The position numbers and the translations under genes were made by a program. A stretch of DNA of 64,000 nucleotides. It comes from Cercophora sp. LCS_1. Lineage: Eukaryota > Ascomycota > Sordariomycetes > Sordariales > Lasiosphaeriaceae. The stretch covers positions 744,001-808,000 of the forward strand of contig JAPZLL010000015.1 in NCBI GenBank assembly GCA_036250225.1, in the 5' to 3' direction. Under the pieces are notes generated by a model that saw only the letters and a list, made by a program, of their open reading frames with translations, searched no databases and was not told the origin of the DNA. Numbering within the stretch: the stretch's first letter is position 1; each line of letters begins with the position of its first letter. This document shows positions 9,805 to 21,212 of this stretch, one piece after another.

Positions 9805-12800
9805 TCAGTGGCACGTCATGATCTGAAGCATTGCATCGGTGTAGTATCGGTTCAAGACAGTGCACCTCACCCCTGCATCAATCCGAAACTGGCCACCCAC
9901 TCCGATAACAAATTCCTCGTCCGCAATGCGGACCTTCAGTTGCCCATTGATTAGGGTGAAGACCCGTGTTGCTCGGGGATCCGCGTCGTAGCGTGTCGAG
10001 CTGCCGGATGCGATAAAAGCCGTGTACATCGAGACGTTGTTAGGTAGCTGCAGACGTTGAGCGCTCGCGTGGTGGGCAGCTGGGTCTGGAATAGTGTTAG
10101 TGTGAGAAGCGTAGAAGAACTGGGGGGGAGGGGGGGAGGGGGAAACGTACTCATTAGACCAGCTTGAGAAGTATTGGGCTCTTGATCTTCGCCATCCTCG
10201 CCCTCGTCATCTATCTGTTCCCGGCCGTCGCCTGAGATCTCCCTGGCGTTGGGCAGGGTTCCCTGGCTGTATACCGCCATGCCGGATATTCTCCTGGATT
10301 TGGGGGCTGTTGAAACCTTGTACCGTTCCTTAGCACCGGCAAGCGAAGCAGGGTCGCCGAGTGTGTGCTGGCGGCTTGGGCGCGCGGAGTGAGCAGCCGC
10401 CGGAGCTACCTTCACTGTTACCAGTTTTCGTTTTGGCTCCGGCTCCTCTTCGTCAACCTCTTCAGCAGCGCCGCTGGCGTACCGGCCGTTCACCGTTCGC
10501 CTTCTCCTCTTCCGGGGTCTCGTTGGGGGTTTGTCGTGTTCATCGTCACCCTCTTCCCCTTCGTCTGCTTGTCTTAAACGACCCGACCTCCTATGGGCGG
10601 CGACGGCCCCGTGAACTTCTTTGCCGCCGGCTTGCTCATCTTCTTCGGCTACGTCGAAAGTTGGATTTCTGAGTGACTTCACGCTGCAGGAATATGGCAC
10701 CTTGTCCACAAGGCAGCAGGCGCAGGCCACCTTGCAGGACTTGAGGACATCAGCCATCTTTTCTCCAACCTCGATCGGAAGCGAGACACAACAGTCCAAC
10801 GGACCATTGCGGCGACAGTGAGTACAGGACTTGCGTCGCGACAACCCCACGACTTGCACGATTAAAGCCATGCGTTGTCTGTCGTCTAGAGCGGGCTGCA
10901 ATTGACGCCTGAGACGCAGCGGACGGAGCCGAGACATCTGCAGCAACATCTTCGTGTACTTGGACGGTTTAGGCAACGGGAGATTGTGACCCACGACGGC
11001 GCAGATGTGGCTCCAAGTCCCATTCGGGTCCTCGCCGTTGTTTTTTTGGTCGTCGTCTTGTAGCTGCCAGCCGACAGGGTCACCGTCCAGATACCGCAGT
11101 TCGACTTCCGGTTCCTCGCCGCCGCTGTCATTACTCTCCCCTTCACTTCCGCTCGAAGGCTCAGCCTCTTTATAGTCGGGTGGCAACTTGCAGAGGACCC
11201 ATTCACCGTTGTGTTTGAAGCGCGGATAGCTAATGGGGTCCTCCGATGGGTCAAGCGGCCTTTTGGAGACGACAATCGGCGCTGGTCCCTTGTGGGTGCC
11301 GACAATTGAAAGGGTCCCGTTACGGTTGTCGTTGAGAGTATTTCCCTGGTGGGATGCGCCAAGATGTTTGGCCAGAAGTTGCGGTGTCTCATGGAGAGCC
11401 CTGCAAGACCTGACAGGACAGATCCAAGGGAGGTTCGGGTGCACATCGCGGCCTTGAAGTGTGTAGTGCTTTGGAAGAAGGAGACCTTCGTAATGAACGA
11501 GCTTTCCGGTTTCTGGGTCTAACAAGAGGAGTTAGCACCGTGTACAGCTCCGCAGAGCAATTCTTGGAGAGTACTCACCAGGCCATTCCGAATATAATCG
11601 CCCAGGAGCCGCTATCAGGATCCCTTCGCTTGTGTCCACAGCTGCTGAATCCTGCCGTGATGCACTCTGTTGCTGAATATCCGTAAACCGAGATCGTCGC
11701 CTTCTCGTGTTAGATATGGATTTATCACCGGTGGCGGCGTCGATTGACCCTAGATCAACCCAGCGTAAAGCCGAGCCCGTATTACTCAGGATGGGACACT
11801 GAGTGGTGACGACGGGATCGGACGTATTCCGGCCTTGAGAAACGACAGTCCCGGGGGCCTTATCCCCCTTTCTTCCGTATTTCACTACGGAGAAAGTGCC
11901 GTCAAGATTGTCATTGAGATGGTCACCGGTGTGCATAGCCTTGTCTATATCAGTTAACCACACAAATCTAACCGAGTGGGTAAAAACGAACCGTCCAATG
12001 AATTCCGAGGGTCTTGGTAGACCCAAACGTCTTCCGACACGGGCGAATAGGACATATCCTGGAGTGTGTTATTAGCTGGAGCGGCACGCGAGTGCTGTGG
12101 CAAAGTGGACCGTGAAAACGCAGAATGACACGGTCGGGATACTCACCAAGGACGCTCCGGATAGTTGGTTTCTAACTCGTAACCATCTGGCAGGAGAGCA
12201 CCCGACAACCCCTTCAGAACTTCAGTGCTTTCGTCTTTTGTTAGTGGGTGTTAGTGCCCCGTCACAAAGTTCGCAGACCAAATCTGCTTACCAGGCCATT
12301 GGTCATACTGTCGTCCGGAAGGCGCCGACTTTATGGCGTTGACATTGTTCTGAGACGGTTTATGGCTTTCATTCGCAGTCCTGGTGGAATTGCGGCGGAC
12401 ACGGTCCTGGGTTGACCTGGGAGGCTCATAACCCCAAGAATCGTCTGAGTCTTCAACTTTGGCTTGAGTCAATGTTGGCGCGGTTTTGAACATGGCGGCT
12501 TTAGTTGTCGTCTTTGGCTCAGCTAGTGGTGCTTCCGCCAAGCTCATTGCTCTTTTCGAAACAATGATGGCAGGTTTGTACGAGCCTCCAGATGCAAGGC
12601 CGTTTCCGGGCCTCGGATCATCATATTCGCCAACAATTGTCAGGGTTCCGTCAAGATTGTCGTTCAGGCAAACGGCTCGATGTGAGTTCTGTTGAGAGTC
12701 AGTTTTAGGGTATGGAGGCAAGGGCAGGGCTGAAACATACAAAGTGCCTTCCAAGCCCGAGGAGCTCGGATGTCATAACCCTGCAGGATCTGATAGGACA

Positions 12801-13670
12801 GATCCAGGGCGTTTCACGAGAATTGGCCTTCTGGTACCCCTTCGGAAGCAGGGCACCATTTGTACTCGCGGCCTTTCCGTTCTCCACTACGACAAGAGTT
12901 AGAAAGTCTATACACAAGAGGGCAGCGAGAAACTTGCGAGTAATGCTTCTGTAGTCTTGATCATTGATAGCTGCCGTGCGAGGAAATCTCTTTGGGCTGT
13001 CCGTTGGACCAACGTTTGCGGCTCCCATTGTTATATCCTCGGCAGGTGCGGAAGGTGCAAGAGGTTTTGGAGACTCGTCGCCTTCGCTTCCACCCCCACT
13101 TTCACTTGAGCCTGGATACTGAGTAGTAGAGACAACTTTCGCGGCAGCAGCAAATTTCTAATGCGAGATGTTAGCGAATACTAGAAAGGAGCAAGGCCGG
13201 GCTGTGTTACTCACCAAAGAGGCGTTGCCGGGTTGCGGTTTCTTGACGTCTGATGCGTTGCCGCCTCCTACTATTCGAGCTGAGGGAGTTTCGCTGCGGC
13301 GATCTGTACGGATGTCGGATTCCACTCGCGGTCCCGTTGGGAAGCCTTCCAGTAAGTGTCGTTGCCGTTGCTGTGCGTTGACCGGGATCCGCGGGGCAGG
13401 TTTAGGCGCAGTCGTAGCATCCAAGCTCAATCGTGATCCGGAAAACTTGGTGGCAGGACCGATACCCGGGGGAAAGGCCCCCCCTGTTCTCTTCATCTTG
13501 AAGACTGGGCGGGCAGGAGACGTTGAAGGTGGCTCATGGTTTGCGGGTCGCGGCGCGGAATTTGACCAAGCATTTTGGGTTGCAGCGCGCTGCTCAGCGA
13601 CTTTCGCAGGTGTGTGCGCAGAGGCAGACTCGCCAGAGGGGCCAAGTTTCCGCTTGAAGAATGCTTCCAT
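9805..13670 (-). CDS. Nuclear protein: triplicated C2H2-like module + DUF3716-like Cys cluster + CENP-C-like cupin (1122 aa)
   Basis: I infer nine exons with matching phases: 13670-13215, 13157-12938, 12886-12741, 12688-12292, 12219-12147, 12058-11992, 11939-11579, 11518-10151 and 10085-9805. After a basic disordered N-terminus come three copies of one module: a GALLPxGY-type segment, then PWICPIRSCR...H-x3/4-H (a C-x4-C C2H2-like finger), then LNDNLDGTLSIVG and a VVSKR tail. Near residues 760-815 is a Cys cluster (CTHCRRNGPLDCC ... ACACC ... YSCSVK) resembling fungal DUF3716. A charged region with RPRKRRRR, a likely nuclear localisation signal, follows. The C-terminal ~85 residues (TRVFTLINGQLKVRI, EEFVIGVGGQFRIDAG) resemble the dimerising cupin of CENP-C/Mif2. 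A chromatin or DNA-binding role is inferred; I do not recognise a named orthologue. The intron at 12937 has a GC donor. Confidence 0.8.
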
Positions 13671-14159
13671 TGCATTGAGATACTCGCATGCGTACCACAG
13701 CGCAGTCGCCGACGCTCAATGCTTGGGAACCGTTGGTCAGTTTTGGAAGTCGCGTCGAGCGTGTCGGGCCCTGGCACGCCACCTGGAGAATCCAGCACAG
13801 TGGGCCAGTGCTCCGAGCTAGCGCCACCCTGTGCTTAACTTGACTGCACCCGCCAGCGCGGTCCAGAAAAAGAAACAAGAGTCGGTGCGAACGCAACCCA
13901 GGGCTTAAGTCCAATGATGAGCTACAATTTCCATAAACCGAAAAACATCCGGGTTGTCAAATTAGGGGTGAACATATACGTCCCGTGCCAAGGCTGGGCG
14001 TTTGGATCCTTATCGTAATCGCGATTGCAGCACTCAGACCAGGCATCACTGCCCAACATCTTACATCTCGTCCGCTTCACCTCCCGCTAGACGAGGCATG
14101 CCCTACCGACATCAGTATCTTCCAACCCTATCGCCGATTTACGCCGATCCAAAAATAAG
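13671..14159. other. Divergent promoter region
   Basis: About 490 bases between divergent start codons at 13670 (minus) and 14160 (plus). No gene; presumably holds both promoters. No clear TATA box identified. Confidence 0.5.
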
Positions 14160-14672
14160 ATGACAGACAGCACCCAAAGGAAGGTGCAGGTGGTCCCCGC
14201 ACCGGACCGCCCCGAGCCCATGGGTCAGCGTTCCATTTTCCTTGCGGGGACGACAACCAAGACCACCGGACCCGACTGGCGGGAGGTTCTAATCGACGCC
14301 ATCGCCCACCTTCCCGTGACGGTCTTCAACCCTCTGCGAGCTGATTGGGACAGCTCATGGCGGGAAGACATCGAGTTTCCCCCATTTCGGGAACAGGTGG
14401 AGTGGGAGTTGGACATGCAGGAGCGCGCGGATGTGATTGTCGTGTACTATGGGCCCAACACCGATGCGCCCATCAGTTTGCTTGAGCTCGGCCTCTGCGC
14501 CCGGTCAGGGAAAGCTATTGTTGCATGTCACAAGGACTACAAGAAACGTGGGAACGTCCATATTGTCTCCCAGAGGTTGGGCATTGAGTTCCTCGATGCT
14601 GATGATGACTTTGTGGGAGCCGTTGTGCAGAGAGTCAGCCACCTGTTGCATGGCGAGGGGCAAAACCCGTGA
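14160..14672 (+). CDS. Nucleoside 2-deoxyribosyltransferase-like protein
   Basis: A 170-aa intronless protein matching the fungal Nuc_deoxyri_tr2-type family, whose relatives transfer or hydrolyse deoxyribosyl groups of nucleosides. Visible hallmarks are the N-terminal strand and glycine turn SIFLAGTTT (about residues 25-33), the block VTVFNPLRADWDSSW (about 54-68) and EQVEWELDMQERADVIVVYY (about 79-98). The substrate-site segment TDAPISLLELGL (about 103-114) contains the conserved acidic Glu expected for catalysis, followed by SGKAIVACHKDY and a C-terminal strand GIEFLD. Length is normal for the family. No signal peptide, so probably cytosolic. The exact substrate is not deducible. Confidence 0.85.
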   Translation: MTDSTQRKVQVVPAPDRPEPMGQRSIFLAGTTTKTTGPDWREVLIDAIAHLPVTVFNPLRADWDSSWREDIEFPPFREQVEWELDMQERADVIVVYYGPNTDAPISLLELGLCARSGKAIVACHKDYKKRGNVHIVSQRLGIEFLDADDDFVGAVVQRVSHLLHGEGQNP

Positions 14673-15270
14673 GAACCCGGTTTGACGTGATATTCAGGAA
14701 TCGTTGACTTTGGATGGACCCATCTAAGCATTCAGCTACTTTTTCTTTTGGAAATGAGAGGACATGATTCATTTGCACTGCTTTTGTTTGCTCGATGATT
14801 TGAAGCTCACATGACTGGCACGTGACGGGAGAACTCAGCGGTATGCAGCCAGCACAAAAATGAGCAAGCTTCCCAGACCAATTTAGCGCTAATTCTGCAT
14901 GCTGGTACCCTTTCATAGAGCCAACGGCACCGCGGATCAAGAGTTCAAAGTTGTCACCGTTGTGAGTCAACGTCTGCGCCTGGTGACTCCGTCAAGCAAG
15001 GGAGATGAAAAGCGTGGCGTTGGGTTTGTGTTGCAGCACGGGCCGCACATGCGCCACAGCAGCCCAGCGGCGGGGACGGCTGCCCCGCCGTTCTCGTTTG
15101 GCGCATGAAGACGCCATAAGATTTTTGACTCACCCTCGAACTTGACACGCTGCTTTATGGTCCGCGATACTCCCCCCACCTGAATGCGCCCCATACCCCG
15201 TTTCCGAAGCCTTTTCTTTTCTTCTTACAAACCGGTTTTTATACGAGCTCGATTTTCGCGGGCCTTTGCA
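14673..15270. other. Intergenic, upstream of cysteinyl-tRNA synthetase
   Basis: No gene supported. Contains the 3' flank of the 14160 gene and the promoter/5' UTR of the synthetase gene. Confidence 0.5.
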
Positions 15271-17788
15271 ATGGCGTCCATCCAAGTCCACAACTCCCTT
15301 CGACCAGGGGGGCCCGTGCCCTTTATCCCCAGAGAGGAAGGAAAGGTGAGCAAACCCGGCCCACGGTCAACACCGCCGACTCACAAGAAACAAAGGTGTC
15401 ATGGTACGCTTGCGGGCCCACCACCTACGACCTCTCACATCTTGGCCATGCCCGCAACTATGTCTCGACAGACATCATCCGACGAATTCTGATGCACCAT
15501 TTTGGATTCAAGGTGCAGTTTGTCATGAACTACACAGATGTCGATGACAAGATCATCCTCAAGGCCCGCCGAAAGAGACTCTTGGACCTGGAGAAGGAGA
15601 AACCCTACACTCCGGAGCAAATCCGTGACCTAGTGTTCAAAGCCTTCACAGCCTATGCGAAAAGCAATCTCCCTTTGCTTCAGCATGACGACTCCTCGCC
15701 CCTCGACGAGAACAACTACCAGGAGAAGAGGGGTGCAGCGTACGGGGCAGTCCTGGCGGGCGGGACTCTCTCTGGTGAGGGACGGCCGAGCGATTCTGAG
15801 GCAAAGGCGAAGATGCACATCAACAATGTCGATTCTGCGGCACAGTCCCTGAAAAACGGCGCTGGCTTTGACGGAGCAGAAGAGGTCTTGTTGCCGTACC
15901 TGGATTCACTCTACAAGGAGACCATCGACACGAGCGATCAGACCATGTTCACAGACCTCACCCAGGCGATGGAGAAAGCTTTCAATGACGACATGATTGC
16001 GCTCAACGTGCTCCCACCCGACGCCGTGACCCGAGTTACCGAGTACGTGCCCCAAATCGTCTCCTTCGTCGAGACCATCATTCAAAAGGGGTTCGCATAC
16101 GAGGCCAACGGGTCTGTCTACTTTGACATCGCAGCCTTTGAAAAGGCCGGCAACACATACGCCCGCCTGCGCCCCGAGAGCAAGAATGACAAGGCGTTGC
16201 AGGAAGAGGGAGAAGGCTCTCTGTCCAAGGATGCCGGCGGCAAGAAGCGATCTGGTGACTTTGCGCTCTGGAAGAAGTCCAAGCCGGGTGAGCCCTACTG
16301 GCCCAGCCCTTGGGGTGCAGGCCGCCCTGGCTGGCACATTGAGTGCTCTGTCATGGCCTCTGACAAGCTTGGCGAGCAGATGGATGTCCACTCCGGCGGT
16401 ATCGATCTTGCATTCCCCCACCATGACAACGAGCTGGCACAGAGCGAGGCTTTCTTTCACCAGTGCGACAAGGGCGAGCACACCTGGGTCAACTACTTCC
16501 TTCACATGGGCCACCTTTCGATCTCTGGTAGCAAAATGTCCAAGAGTTTGAAGAACTTTCAGACCATCCAAGACGCTTTGGCAACAACATACACAGCTCG
16601 CAACATGCGAATCGTTTTCCTAATGGGCCGGTGGAACGACGGTGTCGAGATCTCACCCGACATGAGGAAACAGGCTGACAGCTGGGAGACAACGGTGGAC
16701 AACTTCTTTACCAATATCAAGGCGAAGCTGTCAGAAAGCGGGAATCCTGTCGATGGCATCAAGGACCTGTCTTTGACCGAGGGCCCTGCCAAGGGTCTGC
16801 TAGACGAACTCGAACAGGCGAAGAAGGACCTGAACGCGGCGCTTTCCAACTCTTTTGATACCCCCAGTGCCATGCAGGTTATCGTCAGACTTGTTCGCGA
16901 CGCCAACGTCTACATGAACGACCGATCAGTTGAGACCAACCTCCAGGTTGTCGAGGCCATTGCTCGCTGGGTCACCAAGATCGTGGGTATCTTTGGTCTT
17001 GATGCCGGCGCCCAAGCACCATACGACGGCCTCGGCTGGGCTTCAGCTGGTGCGGAGGCAAACGTCGACCCCCAGACAGCCATCAAGCCGTATGCGGCGG
17101 TTTACTCCGCAGTCAAGAAGGAGGTTCAAGACCTTGGCCTCACCGAGTCCCCTATCCAGTCCCTGCTTGCGCAGCAAATTCCCGAGGCGGAGTTCTCTGA
17201 GCTCGAGAAGGCTGGCGAGCGGGATGTTGAGAAGTTGGCTCTGCCCTACCTCCGCGCAACCTCTCGTCTTCGTGACGAACTTCGCTCCTTGGTCTCGACT
17301 GTCACGCTAGAGCCGAAGACTAAGCAGGCGGTTCTTGCGCTCAGCGACCGTATCCGCGACTACGACCTCACCGATCTCGGTGTACAACTTGATGATCAGG
17401 TTGACAAGCCGAGTCTGATCAAGTTCGTACCAGCGGCAAAACTCATTGCCGCGCGCGAGGAGAAGGCCGCTCTGTTGGCCGAGAAGGCAAGGCAAAAAGA
17501 AGAGGGTACGTAACCATACACTTCCGTTTCATGAAAATGATTGACAATCAAACAGCACGGAAAGCAAAGGAGAAGGCCGAGGCAGAGAAGTGGGCCAAGG
17601 CCAAGGTGCCTCCCCAAAATCTGTTCAAGGATGATGCCAAATACCAAGAATTTGACGCCGACGGAGTACCAACCAAGCTCGCTGACGGGAATGAGGTGCC
17701 CAAGAGCCAAGCAAAGAAGCTCAAGAAGGAATGGGAAAAGCATAAGAAGCTGCACGAGGAGTACCTGGCAAAGTTTGGGTCTGCGTAA
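15271..17788 (+). CDS. Cysteinyl-tRNA synthetase, cytoplasmic type (805 aa)
   Basis: Charges tRNA-Cys with cysteine, an essential step of translation. Three exons are inferred: 15271-15345, 15396-17505 and 17556-17788, with GT-AG introns and consistent phases. The product has the class I catalytic core: VSWYACGPTTYDLSHLGHAR (Zn-binding Cys and HIGH-type motif, about residues 26-46), the FVMNYTDVDDKII block, and GRPGWHIECSVM with the second Zn-site Cys. Further on are VHSGGIDLAFPHHDNELAQS and the KMSKSLKNF loop near residue 420. A helical anticodon-recognition region and a Lys/Glu-rich eukaryote-type C-terminal extension (EKARQKEEARKAKEKAEAEK) follow. No obvious mitochondrial presequence at the chosen start. 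Homologue of human CARS1; the systematic symbol in this organism is unknown. Confidence 0.95.
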
Positions 17789-18590
17789 AAGGGGCGGAAG
17801 GTTGAAGCCCAAAATTCGATTCTAGACTTGCGGTTCTGTTTAACCTAGGTTTCTGGGAAAATATCATTAACTTCATTGTTATATTTATGTACTGGGCGGT
17901 GTGAACTTAGCGACCAGGGACTTGTCGTCAGTTAGGAGGCTCCGGTGTCGCCGTGCGTTGACCTCAGCGGTCTGTCGAAAGGAGATTCCGAGGAAGCTCC
18001 CAAGTAGAATCAAAGTTCGTCATCGTGTTGAAAGCTGTTTCTCTACATCTAGACAAGGGAGGATATCGATCATCTCCAGTCATTCCCCCCCTAGATGCTA
18101 GAAATATAACATGAGGCTTACACCCACGACCACGCGCCCTTCGAAACCTCCTTGAGGTACCACATGGGCTTTGCGAGATTTACCGAAGTATCTAGTACTA
18201 CTTTATCATGGTTGTGATCTGTTGGATGTCAATCTCAGAGTCCTCCCACATTAAGAAAAATAATCGGCTAATACAAAGGCCTGAGTGATGAACCAAACGT
18301 ACTGGGTATTATTTTGGTTTTGTCGATATTCGTGTTAATCTACCCCCTAGCAAGCGGTGTTTACAATCTGCTAACTTGCTCTCCATCATGAAAATGCCGA
18401 TATCAAACCTTGTAGACGACACATCTGTGGAGATGGATTGCGTCATGCAGCGGTGGCATGGCACACGAGGAACCGGGGGGCTCCCAAACGGCTGCACACT
18501 GTGATCGAAAAAATGGATATCATTCCCTACCCATGCCATTATAATACACGCTGACCCTTCCCACAATGACACGCTCCATATGCTTTGAAA
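17789..18590. other. Intergenic between convergent genes
   Basis: AT-richer 3' flanks of the cysteinyl-tRNA synthetase (plus) and PIG-T (minus) genes. No coding region or RNA gene recognised. Confidence 0.5.
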
Positions 18591-20515
18591 TCATCCCGTC
18601 TTCTCATCCGCTGCCTTGGGCGCCTCGCCCTTTCCCTTAAACTTATCCAAAACGCTTCCCAACTTGGCCTTGAGTCGGTTCTTGAGACTTGCAAGGCTCG
18701 TTTCCGACCCCTCGTCAGCCGCCACGAACCTCCTCACTAGGATGTTGAACATGCCACCAAACGCTAGGGCGATGGCTGTTGAAGTGAAGATGATTACGTT
18801 ATACGGCATGCTGAAATCTGGTGTTGGCAGACTGCACAGCAGTGATGTCGTACGCAGGGTGTATGCGGCAAATCTCGACCCGCTCTGGTCGGGATTGAGG
18901 ATGGTGATAACAGCTGCCGCAACATCGAACCCTCTGTTGGCGTCAGGTGGGTACTCGGTGTAGCGAAGAATCGACTTCTCGAAGTCATAGGTGAGAAACA
19001 CCGTCGAATCGGCTGGGACGCGCATTCGCAGCTCGAGTTGGGTTGGACGTGCGCGATCCACGGCGGGACGGTAGTACACCTCCTTGATCAGCGAGTCTTG
19101 CTTGCCGGTTTGCCCTTCAATCCGGGCCTGAATCGTATGCGTGTAGATACGCATGAACCAGGGAAGTGTCTCCATGTAGACGAACTCGACTTCCGTGTCC
19201 GGGCTGGGGTTGCGCAGGATGGTCTGAACGCCTCCTCGCTCCTGGCCGTGCCCTGTGAAGCTGCGCTCGGCGTACAGCAGCGGTGTTTCGGGCTTGAGCA
19301 AGATACTGTCAACCACCGTCCCGGTGGACTGCTCATTGTCTTCGGGGCGCGGAAGGACCAGTTCGAAATCGATGTCGGGGGACATCTCAAAGCAGCGCCT
19401 CTTCCCGCCAGCGAGCTTCTTCTCGTGAGCGCCTTGGCTTGTATAGACGTGTCGGGACTCGGGAACTTCTAAGCAGACAGCCGGGACGTTGGAGTCGGTC
19501 AGGGGGCAGGTGCCCTTCATCAGCTTGCCAAAGACTTGTGACAGGAGCCAATCTTGGTTGGCCTTGAAGTCTGTCGGGAGGCATGTGTCGCCCGAGTTGT
19601 ACCATTTCGAAGGGTCGCATTTGAGTTCGTGGCCGGGCGGGGGTCTCGGGATCGGGTTATCTGTTTCTATTAGCACTGCGCCTAGAGGTCACGCCATGGA
19701 CGTCATGGAGCCTTACCCCTAGGTCGCTTGGACCGCTCGACGTCGAGAACCATGTCGATGGATTGCTCGATTTGCAACACGCATTCGCCTCCGTTGGGGC
19801 AAATGGGCCGAACGTCAATCGCCATGCTTTGCCAGGACGCGTCAAAGAGCTTGTGGCCATCGAGGAGAGTCGCGATGCCGGCCTTCCCCTTGCATGGCAG
19901 CATCTTCAAAAAGGGCGTGAGGTTCTCCGTGCATACCACTTCGTGCGGTAGCACTCCATATAGCAAATGTGTATTCTCGTTCGTCAGGTTCGGGTGGTTG
20001 CCCTCGGGTTGGAAGGACATAACCGGTCGAGTCGTCCGGGTTCCGTCGATGAAGTTCAGCGACGCGCAGAACAGGCCCGACAGCGCGTTCGTCAGTGTCG
20101 TCCATTTTCGATCGGCCCTGATCCCCCAAGTTAGCGATAGTAACGGCAATATCCAAGGATGTCCGTACTCTTCATCTGTCTCAGCCTCAAGCCATGCCCA
20201 CAATTCAACGCCAGTCCCGCCCTCCCGCGCCCCGTCCCACGGTCTCGCGCCCCAACTCTGTGCATCCCATCTCCCCAAGCTGAACCTCAGATGTAGCTCT
20301 CGCGTGCCCGCATGTTGGAGAATCTGCGCAAGTGAGCGCGGGAACAGGCGGTAGTTGTGCGCCTCGAACTCGGAAAAGGTAATGTTGGATCGGAAGTTGA
20401 AGCTGGCGAGCAGCGTCGAGAGAGGGAGTGGTCGGAGGACTAGCTGTTCATGGTAGTCGGACGCGAAAACGCAGACGAAAATGGAAAGCAGCAGCAAGGA
20501 AAGAAATTGACGCAT
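18591..20515 (-). CDS. GPI16: GPI transamidase subunit PIG-T / Gpi16 (622 aa)
   Basis: Subunit of the ER GPI-transamidase complex, which attaches preassembled GPI anchors to protein C-termini. Two exons are inferred (20515-19717 and 19660-18591) with a GT-AG intron; the KRPR|DNPIPRPPP junction is in frame. The protein begins with a signal peptide (FLSLLLLSIFVCVFA) and the family block YHEQLVLRPLPLSTLLASF (about residues 21-40). The FPRSLAQIL and ELHLRFSLGRWD segments and the LYGVLPHEVVCTENLTPFLK block around residue 185 are typical of PIG-T. So is the later PSRHVYTSQGAH-like region. A single C-terminal transmembrane helix (YNVIIFTSTAIALAFGGMFN) is followed by a short Lys-rich cytosolic tail. 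Length matches fungal Gpi16 (about 600 aa). It is divergent from the Luc7 gene. Confidence 0.93.
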
Positions 20516-21212
20516 TTTCCGTTACCGCAGTCTGTCCATCGGACAGGACAATGCGATCAACCGCGTCGGGGACGTTGAATCCAAGTTGGTGACCTGTTCA
20601 GCACATTTGCAATCGTGGCTCTCGGATTCTGGTGGTCCAGGGCTGGGCCAAGCAGCCAACCCTGGCGCAGTCCAGACTGTACAGAAAAGGCCATACGCCG
20701 AGTTTCTAACACAGCATCAAACCGTTTCAAGTCACAACAAATTTCTAGATAGACATATTCTAATATCCTCAACACGAAAAATAGTTAAATACATGTGGAT
20801 TATTTTTAATGCCTCCAGAAAGATGTCTATTCCCTTTTGATAAACAAGTGCCTTTTCAAGTTTTTGAGGGTGTCGTGTTTTTTTTTGGCACAACGCTTGC
20901 TTGGCACTTGAATCCCCTGACGCTGTCAGCAGGGATCAACGGCCACAGGTGCCACTGCCCCACTTCCCCAAGCTTATCGATTGGGCAGCGCAGGAGCTGG
21001 GGCAACATCCTTCTCAGCCTCGCAGCGCGGCTGGGTCTGACTTTGCGAAAACACCAAGCCGCGAAATTTCGAGGCAACGGCAGCCGCGATTCCACCGGCA
21101 CCATCGTAAAACACCAAGTCGATCTCGGCACAGCGACAACAAGCCGCCCTTCTCCGCATCAGCGAGCCGCGCACTTTACAGCACCAGCCGCGTCCCGCGC
21201 AATTGCACAAAG
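20516..21212. other. Divergent promoter region (PIG-T / Luc7)
   Basis: About 700 bases between divergent essential genes. Open frames here (for example 20809-21315) read through the Luc7 5' leader and its start and are not supported as genes. Confidence 0.5.

Noticed and set aside
15906..16571. 221-aa minus-strand frame
   Set aside because: Antisense of the cysteinyl-tRNA synthetase core.
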